In this document: positions 1-6,499 of the stretch, piece after piece | Layout: every line of letters begins with the position of its first letter | How positions within the stretch are numbered: position 1 is the first letter of the stretch | Assembly: GCA_964440605.1 (NCBI GenBank) | Contig: CAYTSW010000150.1 | Coordinates: forward strand, 1-6,499 | Source of the DNA: CAYTSW01 sp964440605 | GTDB lineage: Bacteria > Planctomycetota > Phycisphaerae > Phycisphaerales > UBA1924 | DNA length: 6,499 nt | Direction of reading: 5' to 3' | Position numbers and translations under genes: made by a program | Notes under the pieces: generated by a model | The model's database searches: none | Seen by the model: the letters and a program-made list of their open reading frames with translations, nothing else | Told to the model about the DNA's origin: nothing

Positions 1-1365
1 GGCGCGGGCGGGGACGGTGCTGTTGCGGATGATGAGCTTGGCGACGGCGCCGCCCGCGGTCTCGATGCCGAGCGAAAGGGGGATGACGTCGAGCAGGAGC
101 ATCTCGCCCGCGCCGGCCTGGCCGCCGGCGATGATGGAGGCCTGGACCGCGGCGCCGAGGGCGACGACTCGGTCGGGATCGAGCGCGGTGTAGGGCTCGG
201 CGTCGAAGAACTCCGCGACGCGCTGGCGGACGAGGGGCACGCGGGTTGAGCCGCCGACCATGACCACGCGGTCGACTTCGAAGGGTTTGAGCTTGGCGTC
301 GCGGAGCGCGCGTGTGCAGGCGTCGAGCGCGCGGTCGACGAGGGGCGTGATCATGCGTTCGAACTCGTCGCGGGTCAGCTCGCGGCGGTAGACGGACTCC
401 TCGCCGTCGTCCTCGCCCACCTCGATCTCGAACTGGGTGGAGGCGACGGTGGAGAGCCTGATCTTGGCCTGCTCGGCTAGGGTGCGGAGGGCCTGTCGTG
501 TGGAGGGCGGGAAGTCGAGCTCGCCGCCGACCTGTTCGCCGATCTCGCGGATGACGAGCTGCATGATGGCGCGGTCGAAGTCGTCGCCGCCGAGGCGGGT
601 GTCGCCGGCGGTGGAGACGACCTCGAAGAAGTCGGTGGCAGCGGGGTCGTCGGCTTCGGCGGGTGTGACGCGGAGGATGGAGACGTCGAAGGTGCCGCCG
701 CCGAGGTCGAAGACGGCGATGGTCTCGTCGCGGCGGTTCTGGAGCCCGATGCCGTAGGCGAGGGCGGCGGCGGTGGGCTCGTTGACGATTCGGACGACAT
801 CGAGCCCGGCGAGGCGTCCGGCGTCGCGCGTGGCCTGACGTTGGGCGTCGTCGAAGTAGGCGGGGACCGTGACGACGGCGCGCGCGACGGAGGTGTTCAG
901 CGCAGCTTCGGCGTGCTGCCTGAGCGTGCGGAGGATCTCGGCGGAGACCTGCTGCGGGAGGACGGCGTGGTCGCCCGGGAGCTTGATCATCGCCATGTTG
1001 CGCGGGCCGTCGACGATCTCGTAACCGAGGTAGGGCGCGTCGGCCGCGGCGTCCCGGGCGCCGCGGCCCATGAGGCGTTTGGCCGAGGCGATGGTCTGCT
1101 CGGCGAACTCGACGGCGTGGTCGCGTGCTTCGCGTCCGACGGCCTCGACGCGCCCGTCGTCGCTGTAGCGGACGACGGAGGGGACGATTCCGGCTGCGGG
1201 GTCGTTGTCGTCGGCGTCGTCGCCGAGAACGCGCGGGCCTATGCCCGGCTCGTACCAGGCGACGAGGGAGTTCGTGGTGCCGAGGTCGATGCCGAGGATG
1301 GGGGCGTTCGCGCCGGCCGCCTCGGCGGGCGTCGATGTGGGAGAAGTAGGAAGGGAGGGGGTCAT
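1..1365 (-). CDS. hscA: Hsp70-family Fe-S cluster chaperone HscA (C-terminus beyond window)
   Basis: HscA is a cytoplasmic Hsp70 ATPase that, with its J-protein HscB, helps move a nascent Fe-S cluster from the IscU scaffold to target proteins. Translating the minus strand from the ATG at 1365 gives 455 open codons to the left edge. The nucleotide-binding domain is complete: phosphate-1 loop GIDLGTTNS (25-33), the lysine of AKRLMGR (K96), AYFDDAQRQ (169-177), NEPTAAALAYG (195-205), phosphate-2 loop FDLGGGTFD (219-227) and adenosine motif VVMVGGSTRVPLVR (367-380). The linker and first substrate-domain strand EMLLLDVIPLSLGIE (421-435) follow. KRLMGR, YFDDAQRQ and GGSTRVPLVR fit HscA better than DnaK. 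E. coli HscA is about 616 residues, so some 160 are missing here. A Pro/Ser/Thr-rich N-terminal tail of about 20 residues precedes the fold; 1365 is the only ATG that keeps the whole domain. DnaK or another Hsp70 paralogue remains possible. No hscB, fdx or iscU is visible; they may lie to the left. Confidence 0.85.
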   Translation of the reverse strand, partial: MTPSLPTSPTSTPAEAAGANAPILGIDLGTTNSLVAWYEPGIGPRVLGDDADDNDPAAGIVPSVVRYSDDGRVEAVGREARDHAVEFAEQTIASAKRLMGRGARDAAADAPYLGYEIVDGPRNMAMIKLPGDHAVLPQQVSAEILRTLRQHAEAALNTSVARAVVTVPAYFDDAQRQATRDAGRLAGLDVVRIVNEPTAAALAYGIGLQNRRDETIAVFDLGGGTFDVSILRVTPAEADDPAATDFFEVVSTAGDTRLGGDDFDRAIMQLVIREIGEQVGGELDFPPSTRQALRTLAEQAKIRLSTVASTQFEIEVGEDDGEESVYRRELTRDEFERMITPLVDRALDACTRALRDAKLKPFEVDRVVMVGGSTRVPLVRQRVAEFFDAEPYTALDPDRVVALGAAVQASIIAGGQAGAGEMLLLDVIPLSLGIETAGGAVAKLIIRNSTVPARA

Positions 1366-1371
1366 GCGCAG

Positions 1372-1377
1372 ACGGTA
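1372..1377 (-). promoter_or_regulatory. Putative -10 element of hscA, leaderless type
   Basis: Read on the minus strand, the hexamer is TACCGT, fitting TAnnnT, and it ends 6 bp before the hscA ATG. Transcription from it would start at or next to the start codon, giving a leaderless mRNA. This agrees with the lack of a Shine-Dalgarno motif before the ATG. I see no good -35 hexamer. This is inference from position and consensus only. Confidence 0.35.
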
Positions 1378-1454
1378 GACGGGTGGCCGCTGGTGCGGCG
1401 GCTGCCGAGCGGGAGTCTGCTGGCGCGTGCGACCACGGGCGGCGGCGCGACCGC

Positions 1455-1460
1455 TATCCT
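1455..1460 (+). promoter_or_regulatory. Putative -10 element of pheT, leaderless type
   Basis: The hexamer TATCCT (TAnnnT) lies 7 bp before the pheT ATG at 1468, so the predicted transcription start falls on or beside the A of the ATG. The intervening bases CCGCCTC contain no Shine-Dalgarno sequence. A recognisable -35 box is not evident; a GCGACC near 1429-1434 is too far away at normal spacing. It mirrors the element found before hscA on the other strand. Confidence 0.4.
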
Positions 1461-1467
1461 CCGCCTC

Positions 1468-3564
1468 ATGCTTACCTCCGTCCGCTGGTTGAACCGTTAT
1501 CTGGACCCCGCCGACCTCGCCGCCGAGGAGGCGATCCGCGTGCTCGAGGCGACCTGCTTCCCGATCGAGTCGGTCGTAGAGACGCCCGACGGCGACACGG
1601 TGCTCGACGTTGAACTGACGAGCAATCGAGGCGACTGCTTCAGCCACTTGAACCTGGCGGCCGACATCTCGGCGTTAACGGGTCGCACGCTCGTGCGGCC
1701 GGAAGATCGCCCTGAGGCGCCCGAGGGCGAAGCGGGGACGAGCGTGGACAACCGCGTGCCCGACCGCTGCCCGCTGTTCACCGCTCGGGTGATCCGGAAC
1801 GTGAAGGTCGGGCCTTCGCCGGACTGGCTGGCGCAGCTGCTGACGAACGTGGGACAGCGGCCGATCAACAACATCGTCGACATCTCCAACTTCGCGCTCT
1901 TCGAGCTGGGCCATCCGAGCCACATGTTCGATCTGGCGACGCTGAAGGAAGGCCGGCTGATCGTGCGGGAGGCTGATCGCAACGAGAAGCTCCAGGGGCT
2001 TGACGGGCGGGTGCATCAGCTCGAGCCGACGGACCTCGTGGTTGCGGACGCCCAGCGCGCGGTGTCGCTGGCGGGCATCGTGGGCGGCGAGGAGACGGGT
2101 GTCACCGAAGGCACGACGGAAGTGCTGCTCGAAGTCGCAACGTGGGACCCCGCGACCATCCGGCGCACGGCGCGGCGTCTCGATATTCGGACCGACGCCG
2201 GCTACCGCTTCGAGCGGATCGTCTCGCCGGGCGACCTGCGATGGGCTTCGGATCGCATCACCGCGTTGATCCTCGAGATCGCGGGCGGCGAGTTGGTGGG
2301 GCCGGTGATCGAGGCAGGGAACCCTGCTCCGGAGCGTCAGGTGATCACGCTGCGGGAGTCGCGGTGCGAGCGCCTGCTCGGGGTCCAGGTGAGCGCGGGC
2401 GAGACACGGCGATTGCTCGACGCGATCGGCGTCGGATGCGAGCTCGTCGGTCGCGGCGGCGAGGCGCTGCTGCGCTGCACGATCCCGAACCGCCGGCCCG
2501 ACCTCGAGCGCGAGGTGGACCTGATCGAGGAAGTGGGGCGGCTGCACGGCATCGACAACCTGCCGATGGCCGAGCGCGTCGAGGTGCCGCTGGAGATCGA
2601 TCATCCGTCGACGTGGGAGCGTCGCGAGGGCGCGGAAGCCGCGCTGTGCGAGGCGTTGTGCGGGCTGGGGTTCTACGAGGCGATCACGTTCAGCTTCCTC
2701 ACCGAAGTCGAAGGCCGGCAGTTCCTGCCTGACGGATTGCGGCTGATCAAGGTGGACGAAGAACGGCGTCGCGAAGCGCCGTTCCTGCGGCCGAGCGTTA
2801 TCCCGAGTCTGCTGCACTCGCGACGGGCGAATCAGGATGGCGGGGTGAAGCTCGACACGGGCGTGCGGCTGTTCGAGTTGGCGTCGGTCTTCGCCGACGA
2901 GGACGACGGGGAGGCGCAGGCGCGCAAGACCGTCGAACGCCGCAACCTCGCGATGATTCTTGATGCGGGCACGAAGCAGGCCGACCAGCAGCGCGCGATC
3001 CGCGTGATGCGCACCGCGATCGAGGCGATCGTGGAGCGTCTGGCGGGCGTCGGGCAGGTTTCCGTTTCGGTGGAGCCGGTCTCGGCCTTCGCGCCCGCGT
3101 TCGAAGACGGCGCGTGCGCCGGAGTGCGCGTGAACGGCACGCACCTGGGGTATGTCGCGCTGCTCGGGAAGAAGACGTGCGGCTCGTTCGGTCTGGAGAC
3201 GCCGGTGGTCGCGAGCGAGCTCGGACTCGCGGAACTGATCGCGCTGTACCCGCCGCGATCGGTGGCAACAGGGTTGCCCCGCTTTCCGGGCATCGAGCGT
3301 GACCTGTCGCTGCTGGTGGATGAGGCGCTGCCGTGGGCCCACATCGAGGCGGTGCTCGACGGGTTGGCGCTGGACCGGCTGGTCGACCGGCGGTTCGTGA
3401 CGACGTTCCGCGGCAAGCCGATCGAGGCGGGCAAGAAGTCGGTCACGCTGCGGCTGCACTTCCGCGACCCGGAGCGGACGCTGCGGCACGACGAGGTGGA
3501 CCCGCAGGTGGAAGCGGCGGTGTCGGCGTTCCAAAAGGAGCTCGGCGCGGAACTGCGCGCCTGA
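1468..3564 (+). CDS. pheT: Phenylalanine--tRNA ligase beta subunit, lacking the EMAP-like domain
   Basis: PheT pairs with the catalytic PheS chain in an alpha2-beta2 cytoplasmic enzyme that charges tRNA-Phe; the beta chain binds tRNA and hydrolyses mischarged Tyr-tRNA-Phe. The 698-residue product shows B1 (1-36, MLTSVRWLNRYL), its continuation VELTSNRGDC (48-57), a B3/B4 editing domain (about 95-275), a B5 domain (about 290-366, with NRRPDLEREVDLIEEVGRLHG), a catalytic-like core (about 380-595) and a C-terminal FDX-ACB anticodon-binding domain (about 603-698, RFPGIERDLSLLVDE). The presumed editing residues are kept: H152 in HPSHMFD and E208 in GGEETGV. The roughly 110-residue tRNA-binding OB domain that E. 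coli PheT (795 aa) has after residue 40 is absent, with no break in frame. The start at 1468 gives the family's N-terminus directly; the same frame is open upstream to 841, but that stretch is antisense to hscA. No pheS is adjacent, so pheT appears to be transcribed alone. Confidence 0.96.
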   Translation: MLTSVRWLNRYLDPADLAAEEAIRVLEATCFPIESVVETPDGDTVLDVELTSNRGDCFSHLNLAADISALTGRTLVRPEDRPEAPEGEAGTSVDNRVPDRCPLFTARVIRNVKVGPSPDWLAQLLTNVGQRPINNIVDISNFALFELGHPSHMFDLATLKEGRLIVREADRNEKLQGLDGRVHQLEPTDLVVADAQRAVSLAGIVGGEETGVTEGTTEVLLEVATWDPATIRRTARRLDIRTDAGYRFERIVSPGDLRWASDRITALILEIAGGELVGPVIEAGNPAPERQVITLRESRCERLLGVQVSAGETRRLLDAIGVGCELVGRGGEALLRCTIPNRRPDLEREVDLIEEVGRLHGIDNLPMAERVEVPLEIDHPSTWERREGAEAALCEALCGLGFYEAITFSFLTEVEGRQFLPDGLRLIKVDEERRREAPFLRPSVIPSLLHSRRANQDGGVKLDTGVRLFELASVFADEDDGEAQARKTVERRNLAMILDAGTKQADQQRAIRVMRTAIEAIVERLAGVGQVSVSVEPVSAFAPAFEDGACAGVRVNGTHLGYVALLGKKTCGSFGLETPVVASELGLAELIALYPPRSVATGLPRFPGIERDLSLLVDEALPWAHIEAVLDGLALDRLVDRRFVTTFRGKPIEAGKKSVTLRLHFRDPERTLRHDEVDPQVEAAVSAFQKELGAELRA

Positions 3565-3595
3565 GCGGGTGTTGTCCAACAAGGCGCGATAACGG

Positions 3596-3624
3596 TTGGC
3601 AGCGCGTGGCCCGATCGCGGAAAT
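3596..3624 (+). promoter_or_regulatory. Possible weak sigma70-type promoter before the PilZ gene
   Basis: TTGGCA (3596-3601) matches the -35 consensus at five of six positions. It is followed at 17 bp by GGAAAT (3619-3624), a poor -10 match of three out of six. It lies 86 bp before the PilZ start. In GC-rich DNA such a match can be chance, so this is a low-confidence candidate. Read-through from pheT is an alternative. Confidence 0.2.
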
Positions 3625-3641
3625 CCTGCATGCGCCGGCAT

Positions 3642-3675
3642 CGCGGCGCGGGATCGCGCGGGGATGAGAGCCGCG
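3642..3675 (+). terminator. GC-rich inverted repeats after pheT, possible hairpin
   Basis: CGCGGC (3642-3647) can pair with GCCGCG (3670-3675). A competing inner stem GCGCG (3646-3650) / CGCGC (3655-3659) has a GGAT loop. There is no T-run on either side, so it is not a classical intrinsic terminator. It could weakly terminate pheT, shape the PilZ gene's leader, or be a by-product of base composition. The rest of the 146-bp gap (3565-3710) holds no gene that I can support. Confidence 0.2.
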
Positions 3676-3710
3676 GGTCGGGCCACGCTCGAACGGATGA
3701 ATGACCGCCA

Positions 3711-4364
3711 ATGAACCCCCGGCTTCGGATCGCCGATGCACGATCAGCCATGAGCGTGTCCACGGGTAACCTGCTCGAAAAACACTTTCGGATGTCGCCC
3801 AGCGAAATCCGCGTCGCGTTCAACCGCGCCCGCGAGAAGCACCTGAACGACCCCGATCGCATCAACCGAGCGGCCGAGCGGCACTCGCTGCGTCAGGTCA
3901 CGCTGACGAGGCTCTCGATCGTTGAGTCGAGCGGGCCGCGGCAGATGGTCGCGGTGCCCATCAATCTTTCGGCGGGCGGTGCGTGCCTGATGGTCCCGGT
4001 CTTCCTGTACGCCGACACACGCGTGCGCTTCGGGCTCCAGACGATCGACGGCGAGGGGGTCCTGGCAACGGGCGTTGTCAAGTGGTGCGCGCACGTTGAG
4101 GGACGCTGCCACGACATGGGCATCCGGTTCGACAGCAAGGTGAACCCCGCGGACTTCCTCGCCGAGCTCACCACCAAGGAGGACGGCGAGCGCGTTATCG
4201 AGCTCAACGAGGTCGTGAACATCACGGACCTGTACGAGCGTGTCGACGTGTGCGCGCGGATGCTGGCCAAGGCGTCGCGCGCCAAGAACGATTACGCGGA
4301 ACTGCTGCGCATCGTCGAGCAGATCGCCGAAGCCGTGGACGAGATCGGCGTCAACAAGGATTGA
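3711..4364 (+). CDS. PilZ-domain protein, predicted cyclic-di-GMP receptor
   Basis: The 217-residue product is probably a soluble cytoplasmic effector that binds the second messenger cyclic-di-GMP. The two PilZ ligand motifs are present: RxxxR as RHSLR (57-61) and (D/N)xSxxG as NLSAGG (85-90), 23 residues apart. A beta-rich core follows, with TGVVKWC (120-126) and DMGIRFDSK (135-143), typical of the PilZ barrel. Before it, residues about 14-55 look helical and charged (EIRVAFNRAREKHLND). After it, residues about 164-213 form a predicted amphipathic helical or coiled-coil tail (YERVDVCARMLAKASR). I recognise neither flank as a named domain. No signal peptide or membrane segment is seen. The start is uncertain: ATG 3711 has only a weak GGAT 12 bp upstream, and ATG 3750 (MSVSTGN) is a good alternative; both keep the PilZ core. 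It follows pheT on the same strand after 146 bp and converges with prkA. What it regulates cannot be told from sequence. Confidence 0.85.
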   Translation: MNPRLRIADARSAMSVSTGNLLEKHFRMSPSEIRVAFNRAREKHLNDPDRINRAAERHSLRQVTLTRLSIVESSGPRQMVAVPINLSAGGACLMVPVFLYADTRVRFGLQTIDGEGVLATGVVKWCAHVEGRCHDMGIRFDSKVNPADFLAELTTKEDGERVIELNEVVNITDLYERVDVCARMLAKASRAKNDYAELLRIVEQIAEAVDEIGVNKD

Positions 4365-4379
4365 CCGTCGACCGAGGGG

Positions 4380-4382
<3 letters not shown>
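4362..4382. terminator. Short inverted repeat spanning the two convergent stop codons
   Basis: TGACC (4362-4366) and GGTCA (4378-4382) form a 5-bp inverted repeat whose outer bases are the TGA stop codons of the PilZ gene and of prkA. The loop is 11 bases. An overlapping option pairs GGGT with ACCC just inside prkA. No T-run follows on either strand, so a shared bidirectional terminator is only a weak suggestion. Confidence 0.2.
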
Positions 4383-6437
<2,055 letters not shown>

Positions 6438-6499
6438 GAAGCCGGTCGGCTCGGGCCGGTCGGCGTCGGATGGCGAGTTGAGTGAGGAGTGGGGGGTGG
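6438..6499 (-). other. Open in-frame stretch upstream of the prkA ATG, possible N-terminal extension
   Basis: The prkA frame continues without a stop for 20 more codons to the right edge, reading TPHSSLNSPSDADRPEPTGF directly before the ATG at 6437. There is no alternative ATG, GTG or TTG start in frame in this stretch. The Pro/Ser/Asp-rich composition resembles a disordered N-terminal tail as easily as a GC-rich leader. A start just outside the window is therefore plausible. Confidence 0.35.

Noticed and set aside
437..800. Short open frames on both strands within the hscA region
   Set aside because: They overlap the hscA ATPase domain in other frames and have Ser/Pro/Arg-rich, motif-free translations.
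1..1365. DnaK as the identity of the left-hand Hsp70
   Set aside because: KRLMGR, YFDDAQRQ and GGSTRVPLVR match HscA signatures rather than the DnaK forms KRLIGR, YFNDAQRQ and GGQTRMPMV. The call remains open to revision, since the C-terminal domain is not visible.
841..1467. 209-codon N-terminal extension of the pheT frame, which would make a 907-residue protein
   Set aside because: It lies antisense to the conserved ATPase domain of hscA, has low-complexity Gly/Val/Asp/Arg composition, and the PheT family N-terminus begins exactly at the ATG at 1468.
3573..3584. TGTTG/CAACA inverted repeat just after pheT
   Set aside because: The loop is only two bases, the stem is weak and no T-run follows; I do not consider it a terminator.
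3697..3714. Tiny upstream frame (ATG to TGA, five codons) overlapping the PilZ start as ATGA
   Set aside because: It could hint at translational coupling, but it has no ribosome binding site and is short enough to arise by chance.
1675..3741. 688-residue minus-strand open frame opposite pheT
   Set aside because: It is antisense to nearly all of pheT, is Arg/His/Gln-rich with no recognisable motif, and is explained by high-GC codon bias keeping the opposite frame free of stops.

Overview
The window is a high-GC (roughly two thirds G+C), gene-dense bacterial chromosomal segment with four protein genes. They are, left to right: an HscA-type Hsp70 chaperone (minus strand, cut by the left edge), the phenylalanyl-tRNA synthetase beta chain PheT (plus), a PilZ-domain protein (plus), and a PrkA-type serine protein kinase (minus, close to the right edge and possibly continuing past it). 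There are no RNA genes, mobile elements, CRISPR arrays or phage genes that I can see. The third-position GC bias makes many antisense frames stay open for hundreds of codons; I treat these as shadows.

The organism is probably a planctomycete, perhaps of the Phycisphaerae. This is inference from very high GC, a PheT that lacks the N-terminal EMAP-like tRNA-binding domain and stands apart from pheS, weak or absent Shine-Dalgarno sequences, and a Bacillus-like PrkA with a CPMH...CPFC cysteine set. No single feature proves it.

Layout: hscA and pheT are divergent and share a 102-bp gap (1366-1467). Each start codon has a TAnnnT hexamer 6-7 bp upstream and no convincing ribosome binding site, which suggests leaderless transcripts on both sides. 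pheT is followed by a 146-bp gap (3565-3710) with GC-rich inverted repeats and perhaps a weak promoter, then the PilZ gene. The PilZ and prkA genes converge, with only 15 bp between their stop codons.

Functionally the genes are mostly housekeeping or signalling and form no obvious single pathway: Fe-S protein maturation (HscA), translation (PheT), cyclic-di-GMP response (PilZ protein) and a stress or starvation-type kinase (PrkA). I see no convincing undescribed multi-gene system. The points most worth a second look are the domain-deleted PheT, the symmetrical divergent leaderless-type promoters, and a PilZ protein with uncharacterised helical flanks.
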